Positions 32,223 through 40,951 of a stretch of DNA of 64,000 nucleotides are shown here, piece after piece (position 1 is the stretch's first letter; each line of letters starts with the position of its first letter). This stretch comes from Bog-532 sp963828445 (lineage in GTDB: Bacteria > Actinomycetota > Actinomycetes > Streptosporangiales > Streptosporangiaceae), in contig CAWHFP010000009.1 in NCBI GenBank assembly GCA_963828445.1, positions 372,001 to 436,000 of the forward strand. The letters run 5' to 3'. The notes below the pieces were generated by a model. That model was not told the origin of the DNA, made no database searches, and was given only the letters and a program-made list of their open reading frames with translations. The position numbers and the translations under genes were made by a program.

Positions 32223-33479
32223 ATGAAGGTGGCGCTGTTCACGCTGGGCGGGACCATCGCCAGCACCGGCTCAGCGGCCGAGGCCGGTACGGGCACGGTG
32301 GCCGGCCCCGGCACTGGCCAGGCGGAGGGGGTCGCGCCCCGGCTGACCGGGGCCGACCTGCTGGCCTCGGTGCCCGGTCTGGAGCAAACCGGGGCCGAAC
32401 TGGTCACCCACGACTTCCGTCAGGTCCCCAGCTCGTCGCTGACCATCGATGACATCCTGGACCTGGCCGCCGCCATCCGGGACCAGACGAGCCCCGGCAC
32501 CACCGGCGCGACCGGGGCGGGCGGCGTGGACGGTGTGGTGGTCAGCCAGGGGACCGACACCATCGAGGAGACCTCGTTCCTGCTCGACCTGGTGTACGAC
32601 GGGGACCCGCCGGTCGTGTTCACCGGCGCCATGCGCAATCCCACCCTGGCCGGGGCCGACGGCCCGGCCAACCTGCTGGCCGCGGTGACGGTGGCGGCCG
32701 CCCCGCAGGCCCGCGGCCTGGGCGGCCTGGTCGTGCTGGGCGACGAGATCCACGCCGCGCGGTTCGTGCGCAAGGCCCACACCACCAGCGTGGCCGCGTT
32801 CGTCAGCCCGCCGGCCGGTCCGCTGGGTTTCGTCGCCGAAGGCCGGGCCGTGCTGCTCACCCGCCCGGCCCACCGCCCAGCACTCCCGGCCCTCCGGAAC
32901 CTCCCGGCCGCCACGAGCCGGGCGGGCCGGGCCGTGCGGACCGGGCTGGTCACCATGGTCCTGGGCGACGACGGCGCCCTGCTCGAAGCGGCCGCCGGGC
33001 GGTGGGACGGGCTGGTGGTGGCGGGGTACGGGGCCGGGCACGTGCCCGCGGCCGTGGTGGGCCGGCTGGACGCGCTGGCCCGGCGCATCCCGGTGGTGCT
33101 GGCCTCGCGGACCGGGGCCGGGATGGTGCTGGCCCGGACCTACGGCTACCCGGGCTCCGAGCGTGACCTGCGCGAGCGCGGGCTGATCGGGGCCGGGTTC
33201 CTGGACCCGCTCAAGGCCCGGCTGCTTCTGCACCTGCTGCTGGCCGCGGGTGCGACCCGGGACGAGATCGCGAGCGGGTTCGCCACCGTCGGCGCCGACC
33301 CGGCCTCGCCGCCACTCCGTCAGGGCTTACGGGCCACGCCACCCACGATCATCGATTCCCGCTCCACCGGGACGTACTCGGGCGGGTCCGGCCGCCAGCC
33401 GGTGACGTCGCCCAGACCGGGAGCAAGCTGGTCCAGCCCGTCGAACCAGGCCGCGATCTCGGCCCAGGAGTGCTGGTAG
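32223..33479 (+). CDS. L-asparaginase (type I/II fold), with 3' end running into the convergent gene
   Basis: An asparaginase hydrolysing L-Asn to Asp and ammonia. The first catalytic Thr is in LFTLGGTIAST. The second active-site motif is VVVSQGTDTIEETSFLLDL, followed by PVVFTGAMRNPTLAGADGPANL and DEIHAARFVRKAHTT. The C-terminal domain has VAGYGAGHVPA and PVVLASRTGAGMV. No signal peptide is present, so it is cytoplasmic. A Gly/Ala-rich loop (residues ~18-38) is inserted near the active-site flap. Family sequence ends near residue 355 (IASGFATVG, ~33295). The remaining ~60 residues are antisense to the methyltransferase gene and look non-native, so the true stop may have been lost to an indel. 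Confidence 0.88.
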   Translation: MKVALFTLGGTIASTGSAAEAGTGTVAGPGTGQAEGVAPRLTGADLLASVPGLEQTGAELVTHDFRQVPSSSLTIDDILDLAAAIRDQTSPGTTGATGAGGVDGVVVSQGTDTIEETSFLLDLVYDGDPPVVFTGAMRNPTLAGADGPANLLAAVTVAAAPQARGLGGLVVLGDEIHAARFVRKAHTTSVAAFVSPPAGPLGFVAEGRAVLLTRPAHRPALPALRNLPAATSRAGRAVRTGLVTMVLGDDGALLEAAAGRWDGLVVAGYGAGHVPAAVVGRLDALARRIPVVLASRTGAGMVLARTYGYPGSERDLRERGLIGAGFLDPLKARLLLHLLLAAGATRDEIASGFATVGADPASPPLRQGLRATPPTIIDSRSTGTYSGGSGRQPVTSPRPGASWSSPSNQAAISAQECW

Positions 33480-34195
33480 ATCCGCGACCCGTCCTGGGCG
33501 TTGTAGGTGCGGGCGAAGTCCGAGCCGGCCCGGCCGCGGCCGAACCCGACCGAGATCACCAGATAGGAGCCGGGGGCCAGGATCCGCTTGAACCGGCTCA
33601 CCACATCGCGGGCCACCTCGCCCGGCACGAAATGCAGCACGCAGGCCAGCAGCACCGTGGCCGGCTCGGCCACGTCGAAGCCGGCCGCGGCGACGACCGG
33701 ATCAGCCAGGATGGCCTCGGGCTCGAGCATGTCGCCGTCCACGGCCACCACCCCGGCCCGGCCCACCCCGGCCAGGTCCTGCCGGGCCAGCACGGCCCGG
33801 GAGTGCTGCACCGCCACCGGGTCGTAGTCCACGTAGGCCACGGTCGCGTCCGGGACCACGGCCCGGGCCGCCTCGTGGGTGGCCTGCCACCGCGGCGCGA
33901 CCTTTCCGCCCGGGACCGAGGAAGCCGGGGGAGAGGAAGCCGGAGAGGTGGGCAGGCCCGCGCCCACGTCCACGAACTGGCGGATTCCCTGCCCGGCCAG
34001 ATGAGTCACGGCCCGGGTCAGGAACTGCTTGTTCTCCAGCGCGTGCCCGGCGACCTCGGGCCGGATGGACCGGATGGCCTCGCCGGCCTTCCGATCGGCC
34101 TCGAAGTTGTCCGTCCCGCCCAGCCAGTAGTCGTAGATGCGGGCGATGTTGGGACGGCCCGCCTCACCCGGCCCGGTCTGCGATGGCGCGGTCAT
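33320..34195 (-). CDS. SAM-dependent methyltransferase, DUF574 (PF04672) family
   Basis: A 291-residue protein of the actinobacterial DUF574 group. It opens with the signature PNIARIYDYWLGGTDNFEADR. Then come the SAM motif I FVDVGAGLPTS, YVDYDPVAVQHSRAV (acidic residue for the ribose), VVAVDGDMLEP and ACVLHFVPGE. A Ser/Pro-rich insertion (SPASSPPASSVPGGK) interrupts the usual sequence directly after motif I. Genomes of this type carry many such paralogues; substrates are unknown. The 3' end overlaps the asparaginase frame by 160 bases, but this gene ends at a family-like position. Confidence 0.87.
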   Translation of the reverse strand: MTAPSQTGPGEAGRPNIARIYDYWLGGTDNFEADRKAGEAIRSIRPEVAGHALENKQFLTRAVTHLAGQGIRQFVDVGAGLPTSPASSPPASSVPGGKVAPRWQATHEAARAVVPDATVAYVDYDPVAVQHSRAVLARQDLAGVGRAGVVAVDGDMLEPEAILADPVVAAAGFDVAEPATVLLACVLHFVPGEVARDVVSRFKRILAPGSYLVISVGFGRGRAGSDFARTYNAQDGSRIYQHSWAEIAAWFDGLDQLAPGLGDVTGWRPDPPEYVPVERESMIVGGVARKP

Positions 34196-34223
34196 GCCCG
34201 CAAGCTACTCCCACGGCCGGCCG

Positions 34224-35549
34224 TCACACACAGCGGAGCTGAACGGCGCTGGCCTCCACCGAATTCGACGCCGGGCCCACGCCCCGGTCGGTCACCTCGG
34301 CCAGTACGGTGCCGCCCGGGAACGTGAACGGCCCCTTGGTCACCCACTGGCCCTGGCTGGCCTGCTGGTCGAGGGTGAAGTCCGCCATCCGGTTGCCCGG
34401 ATTGTCGCTGCCCGCGCTGAACCAGTAGAAGGCCGTGCTGTTGGCGTGCGAAGACGGCGGGACGTACACGCTCAGCGTGCACGATGCCACCTTCTTGCCG
34501 GTGTGGAAAATCCAGGCGTAGTGGTCGTGCCAGTTGCCGGAGTCGTCCTTCACGTTGGCCAGCAGGCTGTAGCTGAACGACGTGCCGCACGGTCCGCTGC
34601 GGCTGGCCGTGGCCGGGTGCCAGCCGTCGCCGTTGGGGGCGTGGAACGGCCAGGTGACCACGCCGTTCAGGCTGCGGCAGCCCGGACCCGCGGTGACGGC
34701 GAAGGTGGCGGCCCGCGCCGTGGTCTCCCCGCCCGCCCCGGACCCGGCCGCTCCGGACGCGGCCGTCCCAGACCCAGCCGCCCCGGTCCCGGCCTGGTGG
34801 GACGGCGCCGCCGCTCCCGACGCCGGGCCCACCGCGGTCTGTCCCTGGCTGAGCTGGCTGGGCGCGGGCGCCGCCACGCTGGGCGGCGCGCTGATCGGCT
34901 GACCGTCGGCCATCGGCGCGGTGGTCACGGTCGGCGCCGCGGGCTGGGTCAGCGTGCGTACCCCGAGGATGCCGATGGGCACCGCCCCGGCCAGGGCCAG
35001 CGTGCCGGCCAGGGCCAGGATCACCCCGCCCCAGCGCCCGCGCGGATGCGCCGCGTGCCGGGGCCCGCTCCACGGCCCGTGCGGCGGCGGGGCCATGGGA
35101 CGCCGGGTCGCCGGGGGCACAGGCCCGCCCGGGCCAGGTCCGCCCGGCCCGGCCAGGGCGCCCGCGTACTCGGGCTCCGGGTCCAGTTCCACCCCGGGCG
35201 CTGACGGCTGGAACGGCACGTCCCACAGGGCGTCGACCAGATCGCTCGGGGGCTCCCAGGATTCGAACAGCACCCGCGCGTCGAACGCGGCGTCGTCTCC
35301 CTCGGCCGGCAACTCAGGCCCAACCCCGGGTCCACCCTCAGGCTCAGCCCCGGTCCCGGAGTCCGCGATCGCCTCGGCGTGGTGAGCCTCAGGGGGCGCG
35401 GCCGGGGCCGGCAGCGGATGCGGCCGCCCGTCGGTCGGAGGCCGGGGCGACGAACGCGGTCGCGCGAAGGCCTCGCCCGGCACCGCGGTTTCGGCGGCGG
35501 CGTCATCGGCCGAATCATCGGAGGAGAAGGGATCCCTTGGGTGTGACAT
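34224..35549 (-). CDS. Single-pass membrane protein with extracellular golvesin-like domain
   Basis: A 441-residue protein. A long acidic/Pro-rich cytoplasmic part (residues 1-165) is followed by one membrane helix (GVILALAGTLALAGAVPIGILGV) and an Ala/Ser/Pro/Gly-rich linker to about 290. The ~145-residue extracellular domain has four Cys. Its TSFSYSLLANV, CTLSVYVPP, AFYWFSAGSDN, FTLDQQASQGQWVTKGPFTFPGGTVLAEVTD layout resembles golvesin C-terminal-like beta-sandwich domains found on secreted actinobacterial proteins. That resemblance is from pattern memory and moderate. Its role could be carbohydrate or cell-surface binding. Confidence 0.6.
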   Translation of the reverse strand: MSHPRDPFSSDDSADDAAAETAVPGEAFARPRSSPRPPTDGRPHPLPAPAAPPEAHHAEAIADSGTGAEPEGGPGVGPELPAEGDDAAFDARVLFESWEPPSDLVDALWDVPFQPSAPGVELDPEPEYAGALAGPGGPGPGGPVPPATRRPMAPPPHGPWSGPRHAAHPRGRWGGVILALAGTLALAGAVPIGILGVRTLTQPAAPTVTTAPMADGQPISAPPSVAAPAPSQLSQGQTAVGPASGAAAPSHQAGTGAAGSGTAASGAAGSGAGGETTARAATFAVTAGPGCRSLNGVVTWPFHAPNGDGWHPATASRSGPCGTSFSYSLLANVKDDSGNWHDHYAWIFHTGKKVASCTLSVYVPPSSHANSTAFYWFSAGSDNPGNRMADFTLDQQASQGQWVTKGPFTFPGGTVLAEVTDRGVGPASNSVEASAVQLRCV

Positions 35550-35755
35550 CCTGCCTCCGGCCCCCAGTAGCGCGTCCCTCTGCTCATGACTACGGAAACC
35601 GCCGGCTTACGGTTCACCGGTTTCGCCGCATCACCACAGATTTCCCGCTAGAATCCCCGGCTCCGCAAGGGGTGTTTGCCCTTACCCGCCCTGACCTCGG
35701 GAAACTGCCTCAGTGCCGCAGGTAGACCGAATCCAGTTGCCGCAACGACAACGGG

Positions 35756-35788
35756 ACGGGGCCCGGACCTCATCGGTCCGGGCCCCGT
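35756..35788 (-). terminator. Perfect hairpin after the GH92 gene
   Basis: A 14-bp perfect stem (ACGGGGCCCGGACC / GGTCCGGGCCCCGT) with loop TCATC lies 22 bases past the GH92 stop. It is the natural terminator of that leftward gene. The remaining gap up to the divergent anchored-protein gene holds no gene. Confidence 0.75.
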
Positions 35789-35809
35789 CTGCAGAGACGA
35801 ACTAACTGA

Positions 35810-38800
35810 TCAGGCACCTCCGATGTCGAAGAGGCCGACGAAGCCGTTGGACGGGTTGGGCAGGGTCACGCTGGCCACGGTCTTGCCGGACTGCAGCGCC
35901 GCACTGACCGAGTACACGTAGGTCTTGACGCCATCCGACGTGCCGTCGTCGATGTTGCGGTAGGGAGTGGTCACCGCGACCGTGTCCCCGGACACGGGCT
36001 GGTAGGCCCCGGCGCCGAGGGTCCAGTCGCTGAACGCGACCGGGATCTGCTGGGTGCTGCCGTCGGTGTAGGTGACGGTCAGCGTGCCGGTGGCGCCGCT
36101 GGCGTCGGCGTCGGTGGCGCTGCCCAGCAGGCCGATCTTGGTCGCGCCGGCCGGGAGCGCGACCGGGATGGTCTGGCCGGACGCCTCGATACTGTCGTTC
36201 GAGCCGGCGGGCTCGTTCGGCCAGGTGTAGGCGATGCCGTCCGCATTGACGGTCGACCCGGGGGTCACCCCGGCCGCGGCCAGCGCGGTGGCCGAGTACA
36301 GCCAGGAGTCGCCGTTGTAACCCGACGAGGTGACCTGGCCGTCATTGGACATGCCGATCGAGGTGTAATACGGCCACAGCTCGCCCGGTTTGGCCACGTC
36401 CACGCCGACCGCGGTATTCGGCAGCGCCGTCCCGTCGCTCAGCTTGGCCGTGAACGACACCGAGTAGGCGCCTTCGGTCGCCCCGGCCGTGACGGTGACC
36501 TGGGCCGTGGCCGACGAGGCGGCCGGCACGGTCAGGGTGCCGCTGGTGGGGGTGACGGTCAGGTTGCTGCTGGACGGGGTGGCCGTCCAGTTCGCGGTGA
36601 TCGCCTCGCTGGTGAGGTTGTCCACGGTGAGGGTGGCCGTGCCGGTCGACCCGGGCGCGACGACCAGGCCGCTGGCCGGGCCGGCCGAGTCCAGCGCGGT
36701 CTGCTCACCGGTGGAGTCCGAGGGCGGCGCGGCGCTGGCGCTGCTGGCCCAGGACTTGTTGGGGGTGCTGGACAGGGTGTAGTTCAGCGTGCCGCCCGCC
36801 GACAGGGTGCCGTAGTCCAGGTAGGCCTTGTTCCAGGCCTGGCCGTTCACCTTCATGCTCTGGATGTAGGGCGCCGAGTCCTGGGCCCCGCTGGCGTTGA
36901 TGGTCAGCGTGTTGCCGCTGCCCTCATGCACCACGGCCTTGGCGAACACCGGGCTGCCCAGGGCCAGGGTCGGCGTGCCCGGGGTCTCCGGGTAGAAGCC
37001 GAGCTCGTCCCAGACGTACGCGGAGCTCATGGCGCCGAGGTCGTCGTTGCCGAACGAGCCGACCGGCGCGTCGAAGTACAGCTCATCCTCGACGTTCCGG
37101 ACCGTCTGCTGAGTCAGGTACGGAGCGCCCGCGTAGTCGTACTCGTACGGGATCTCCAGGCTGGGCTCGTTGGACAGGTCGGCGTTGGTGCCGGACGGAC
37201 TGGTCAGGTTGGAGGTCAGGCTGTTCAGGTAGCTGACCCAGGCCGCGTTGCCGCCGCGGGCGTTGATCAGGGCCTGCAGGTTGAACGGCACCATCGGGGT
37301 GTACTGCGCCGATGTGCCCTCCACGAAGCCGGCCGAGGTCCCCGGGGTGAAGCCGGGCAGCCACTGGCCGTTGGACAGCTTGGCCTGCATGTAGCCGCTG
37401 CCCGCGTTGAACGTGTTCTGCCAGCTCTGGGCCAGCGTGGCGAACTTGGTGTAGTTCGCGGTGTCGCCGGTCGCCTTGGCCAGCGCCGCGATCGCGTAGT
37501 CGGCGCTGTCGTACTCGAGCTGGGTCGACACCGGGCCGTAGAAGTTGCAGCAGCCGTAGGTGCCGTCGTAGGGCAGGTAGCCCTTGGACTGCAGGGTGGC
37601 GTTGCCGGGCCTGATGTTATTGGTGGTCGTTGCTTCGGCTTCCATGTCCTTCAGCGCCGTGGCGACGTCGAAGTCGCGGGCCCCGAAGGAGTAGGCGTCG
37701 GCGATGATCTCGTCCGATGGGTCACCCACCATGACGTAGGACTCGCCGCCGTCCAGGTTCCACTTGGGCAGCATCCCGGTCTGGCTGTAGTCGGCCAGCA
37801 TCGAGGTGATCGCGTCCGAGGTCTGCTGCGGGGCCACCATCGCGGCCAGCTGGACCTGGTCCCGGTAGATGTCCCAGCCGGACCAGTTGGCGTAGGCCTG
37901 ATGACCCTTGGCCACCGTGTGCACCGTGCCGTCGAAGCCCATGTACTGGCCGTTGTCGTCGCTGAACACGTTGGGGTGCAGCAGCGCGTGGTACATCGCG
38001 GTGTAGAACTGGGTCTGCTGCGCGGCGTCGCCGCCCCCGATCTGGATCTTGCCCAGCAGCGCGTTCCAGGCGGCCACGTTGGCCTTCTGGGCGGCGTTGA
38101 AGTTCCAGGCCGGGATCTCCGAGGACAGGTTGGTGGCCGCGTTGGCGTCGCTGGTGTAGGAGATGCCGACCTTGGCCGTCACCGTCTGGTTCTTGGTGGT
38201 GTCGAAGGTCAGGTAGACGCCGTCCGGGTTGGTCACGGCCGTCTGCGGCGACGCGGTCTTGGCGCCGTGCACGGTCGGCTGCGGCTGGGTGCGCGGCTTG
38301 AGGTCGGGCTTGGCCCCGGCGAAGACCTTGGTCGACGGGGCGGTGGCCTTGGGGGTGGCCGCGTTCTTGTGGGTCACGTTGTTCTGCGCGACCTTCTTGG
38401 CGCTGCTGGGCGCCGAAGAGGACGAGCCGGAGCCGCCCCAGGTGCCGCTGGAGGTGAACGCGTGGTTGAACACGATGTCGAAGTGCAGGGTGTAGTCGTT
38501 CTCCGGCGGCGCGGACTGGCCGCAGAAGTGCCCGGCCTGGACCGTGCCGGTCACCTGGTTGTCCCCGACGATCTGGGCGCTGGTCCCGTCCACCTGGTCG
38601 GCGCTGCCGGACAGCTTGAGCAACAGGTTGGCCTGGCTGCTGGCCGGGAAGTTGAACGTGCCGATGCCGGCCCGGGTGGTGTCGGTCAGCTTGACCGTGA
38701 CGCCGTTGCCGAGGGTGTCGGAGTACAGGCCGGTCTGAGCGGTCTCACTGGCGTGGGTGAACGAGTCGGTGGTGCTGCTGGGCGAGCTGCCGATCGCGCC

Positions 38801-39160
38801 CACCGTGGGCAGGATGGGCAGGTCGCCGCCGGCGCTGCAGCCGGGCCCGCTCACGTGGGCCAGGCTGTACCCCATCAGCTGGGAGTCGTTGTATTCGTAG
38901 CCGCCGCCCTCTGGGCGGTCCGGCGAGGTGTCGGGGCTCCACTGGATCATGCCGAACGGCATGTCGGGGCCGGGGAAGGTGTCCACCGCGCCGGAGGTGC
39001 CGATGAACGGGTTGACGAGCGAGGCCGGATTGGTGACCAGCTTGGGGGCCGAGGCGCTGGTGGCAGCGGAGCTCGTACCCGCGACGGCGACCGTCGTGCC
39101 GAGGGCGGTGGCCGCCGTGACCAGCGCATATAGCACGCGCCGGGGACGACTACGGGTCAT
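35810..39160 (-). CDS. Secreted GH92 alpha-1,2-mannosidase with accessory domains
   Basis: A 1116-residue exported enzyme that trims alpha-mannosides from glycoproteins or fungal/yeast mannan. The signal peptide spans ~1-33. The GH92 N-domain has VNPFIGTSG, FPGPDMPFGMIQWSPDT and GYSLAHVSGPGC. The catalytic (alpha/alpha)6 domain has NWSGWDIYRDQVQL, MLPKWNLDGGESYVMVGDPSDEIIADAY, EGTSAQYTPMVPFN and GNDDLGAMSSAYVWDELGFYPETPG, the diagnostic Asp/Glu-rich segments. Within the N-domain, residues ~240-310 are an Ala/Lys/Thr/Pro insertion (KKVAQNNVTHKN, KATAPSTKV) absent from typical members. The C-terminus adds an NPCBM-associated NEW3-like domain (~790-880) and a further beta-domain (~890-1116). Confidence 0.9.
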   Translation of the reverse strand: MTRSRPRRVLYALVTAATALGTTVAVAGTSSAATSASAPKLVTNPASLVNPFIGTSGAVDTFPGPDMPFGMIQWSPDTSPDRPEGGGYEYNDSQLMGYSLAHVSGPGCSAGGDLPILPTVGAIGSSPSSTTDSFTHASETAQTGLYSDTLGNGVTVKLTDTTRAGIGTFNFPASSQANLLLKLSGSADQVDGTSAQIVGDNQVTGTVQAGHFCGQSAPPENDYTLHFDIVFNHAFTSSGTWGGSGSSSSAPSSAKKVAQNNVTHKNAATPKATAPSTKVFAGAKPDLKPRTQPQPTVHGAKTASPQTAVTNPDGVYLTFDTTKNQTVTAKVGISYTSDANAATNLSSEIPAWNFNAAQKANVAAWNALLGKIQIGGGDAAQQTQFYTAMYHALLHPNVFSDDNGQYMGFDGTVHTVAKGHQAYANWSGWDIYRDQVQLAAMVAPQQTSDAITSMLADYSQTGMLPKWNLDGGESYVMVGDPSDEIIADAYSFGARDFDVATALKDMEAEATTTNNIRPGNATLQSKGYLPYDGTYGCCNFYGPVSTQLEYDSADYAIAALAKATGDTANYTKFATLAQSWQNTFNAGSGYMQAKLSNGQWLPGFTPGTSAGFVEGTSAQYTPMVPFNLQALINARGGNAAWVSYLNSLTSNLTSPSGTNADLSNEPSLEIPYEYDYAGAPYLTQQTVRNVEDELYFDAPVGSFGNDDLGAMSSAYVWDELGFYPETPGTPTLALGSPVFAKAVVHEGSGNTLTINASGAQDSAPYIQSMKVNGQAWNKAYLDYGTLSAGGTLNYTLSSTPNKSWASSASAAPPSDSTGEQTALDSAGPASGLVVAPGSTGTATLTVDNLTSEAITANWTATPSSSNLTVTPTSGTLTVPAASSATAQVTVTAGATEGAYSVSFTAKLSDGTALPNTAVGVDVAKPGELWPYYTSIGMSNDGQVTSSGYNGDSWLYSATALAAAGVTPGSTVNADGIAYTWPNEPAGSNDSIEASGQTIPVALPAGATKIGLLGSATDADASGATGTLTVTYTDGSTQQIPVAFSDWTLGAGAYQPVSGDTVAVTTPYRNIDDGTSDGVKTYVYSVSAALQSGKTVASVTLPNPSNGFVGLFDIGGA

Positions 39161-39523
39161 GGGGGGTGCCCTTCATTGAGGTGCAGCTGTGTGGGGTTAT
39201 GCTGGCAAAACAGCTGGACTAAACACGAAATCACCGAACCACGACGCCGACAACGATGTCAATAGTGTGAACTCGCGGCAATAATGGCGATGTCTGGCTG
39301 GTTTAAACCAATACGGCAATGACCTGGGGCCGGTCGCCGGGCCGAGTGGGAAGGCGGTGCCAGGAGCCGGTTGCTCCGGGGAATTGTGACTGGCCCCGGC
39401 GTGTTACAACGTCTGGCACACTAGAAGCCGCGAACACGCGGTACCGGTTCACGCCGCACAAGGTCGGCCCGCCCCATGACGGGTGACCTGGCGACCCGGC
39501 GACCGCACGAGGCAGGAGTAAAC
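39161..39523. other. Divergent gap between GH92 and rpmE, with a 12-bp palindrome
   Basis: The gap contains the perfect palindrome TGGTTTAAACCA at 39299-39310, about 140 bases upstream of the GH92 start, a candidate operator for that gene. A rightward promoter for rpmE probably lies near 39386-39435, where TTGTGACTGG and GTTACAACG and CACACTAGAA occur, but I could not settle a -35/-10 pair. The region 39161-39300 is AT-richer than its surroundings. No gene is seen. Confidence 0.5.
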
Positions 39524-39763
39524 GTGAAGCCTGAGATTCACCCCAACTACGGTCCCACCACGGTGACCTGCAGCTGCGGGAACACCTTCGTGACCCGGAG
39601 CACCGCCGCCGACGGCGAGATCCACACCGACGTCTGCTCGGCTTGCCACCCGTTCTACACCGGCAAGCAGAAGATCCTGGACACCGGTGGCCGCGTCGCC
39701 CGGTTCGAGCGCCGCTTCGGCAAGAAGGCCGCGGGCAGCAGCAGCAGCGACAGCAGCAAGTAA
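39524..39763 (+). CDS. rpmE: Ribosomal protein bL31, zinc-binding type
   Basis: A 79-residue large-subunit ribosomal protein. It begins KPEIHPNYG and keeps all four zinc ligands, C16 and C18 (TCSCGNTF) and C38 and C41 (VCSACHPFYTG), making it the zinc-containing C+ form rather than the zinc-independent paralogue. The conserved DTGGRVARFERRFGK follows, and the C-terminus is a Ser-rich tail. GTG 39524 is preferred because CAGGAG lies 5-10 bases upstream; the frame opens further left to 39476 without conservation. It heads the conserved block with prfA and prmC. Confidence 0.95.
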   Translation: MKPEIHPNYGPTTVTCSCGNTFVTRSTAADGEIHTDVCSACHPFYTGKQKILDTGGRVARFERRFGKKAAGSSSSDSSK

Positions 39764-39789
39764 CCCGCGCTGACCACGCACTGACCATC

Positions 39790-39816
39790 CGCCTGGCGTG
39801 CCCCGCACGCCAGGCG
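39790..39816 (+). terminator. Rho-independent-like terminator after rpmE
   Basis: A perfect 12-bp stem (CGCCTGGCGTGC / GCACGCCAGGCG) with a CCC loop is followed by GTTCTTGTGTTT, a T-rich run. It sits 26 bases after the rpmE stop and 32 bases before prfA, so it may attenuate rather than block transcription into prfA. Confidence 0.75.
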
Positions 39817-39847
39817 GTTCTTGTGTTTGACCGACGGAGGAACGACT

Positions 39848-40921
39848 GTGTTCGACCGGCTCGGCGAGCTGGCGTCCGAGCACGCGGAACTGGAGCGCGC
39901 CCTGGCCGACCCCAGCGTGCACGCTGACGCCGACAAGGCCCGCGACATCGGCCGCCGCTACGCGGAGCTGACCCCGATCGTCCACGCCTACGCCGAGTAC
40001 CGGCAGGCGGAAGACGACGGGGAGGCCGCCCGCGAGCTGGCCGCCGAGGACCCCAGCTTCGCGGCCGAGGCCGACCAGCTCAAGGCGCGCCAGGCCGAGC
40101 TGGAGCAGCAGCTGCGGCGCCTGCTGGTGCCGAAGGACCCCAACGACGGCCGCGACGTGATCCTGGAGATCAAGGCGGGCGAGGGCGGCGAGGAGTCGGC
40201 CCTGTTCGCCGGGGACCTGCTGCGCATGTATCAGCGGTACGCCGAGCGGCGCCACTGGGCCACCGAGGTGCTCGACTCCACCGTCACCGGCCTGGGCGGG
40301 GTCAAGGCCGCCACCCTGGCCGTCAAGGGCAAGAAGGGCGCCCAGGGCGCCTGGTCCCGGCTCAAGTTCGAGGGCGGCGTGCACCGCGTGCAGCGGGTGC
40401 CGGTCACCGAGTCCCAGGGCCGGATCCACACCTCGGCCGCTGGCGTGCTGGTCATGCCCGAGGCCGAGCAGGTCGAGATCGACATCGATCCGGGCGACGT
40501 GCGGACCGACGTGTTCCGCTCCTCGGGCCCGGGCGGCCAGAGCGTCAACACCACCGACTCCGCCGTCCGGCTGACCCACGTCCCGACCGGGATCGTGGTG
40601 TCCTGCCAGAACGAGAAGAGCCAGCTCCAGAACAAGGAGCAGGCCATGCGTATCCTGCGCGCCCGGTTGCTGGCCCAGGCCCAGCAGGAGGCCGACGAAA
40701 AGGCCTCGGCCGAGCGGCGCAGCCAGGTCCGGACCGTGGACCGGTCCGAGCGGGTGCGCACCTACAACTTCCCGGAGAACCGGATCTCCGACCACCGGGT
40801 CGGCTTCAAGGCCTACAACCTCGACCAGGTCATCGACGGCGACCTGGACGCCGTGATCCAGTCCCTGGCCGACGCCGAAATGGCCGAGAAGCTGGGGGAC
40901 GATGGGAACCCTGGCGCGTGA
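39848..40921 (+). CDS. prfA: Peptide chain release factor 1
   Basis: A 357-residue release factor that reads UAA and UAG. Domain order is normal: an N-terminal helical domain (LGELASEHAELERALADP), the decoding domain, and domain 3 with the GGQ motif in SSGPGGQSVNTTDSAVRLTH whose Gln is methylated by PrmC. The C-terminal RVRTYNFPENRISDHRV is RF1-type. The start GTG 39848 has GGAGG at 39837-39841. It is followed by prmC after 30 bases, its modifying enzyme. Confidence 0.96.
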   Translation: MFDRLGELASEHAELERALADPSVHADADKARDIGRRYAELTPIVHAYAEYRQAEDDGEAARELAAEDPSFAAEADQLKARQAELEQQLRRLLVPKDPNDGRDVILEIKAGEGGEESALFAGDLLRMYQRYAERRHWATEVLDSTVTGLGGVKAATLAVKGKKGAQGAWSRLKFEGGVHRVQRVPVTESQGRIHTSAAGVLVMPEAEQVEIDIDPGDVRTDVFRSSGPGGQSVNTTDSAVRLTHVPTGIVVSCQNEKSQLQNKEQAMRILRARLLAQAQQEADEKASAERRSQVRTVDRSERVRTYNFPENRISDHRVGFKAYNLDQVIDGDLDAVIQSLADAEMAEKLGDDGNPGA

Positions 40922-40951
40922 GCCAGGCCGGGGACGGACGCAGCGGGGGCC

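Noticed and set aside
36926..39133. 735-residue open frame antisense to the GH92 gene
   Set aside because: No domain-like sequence, and the opposite strand is a complete GH92 enzyme.
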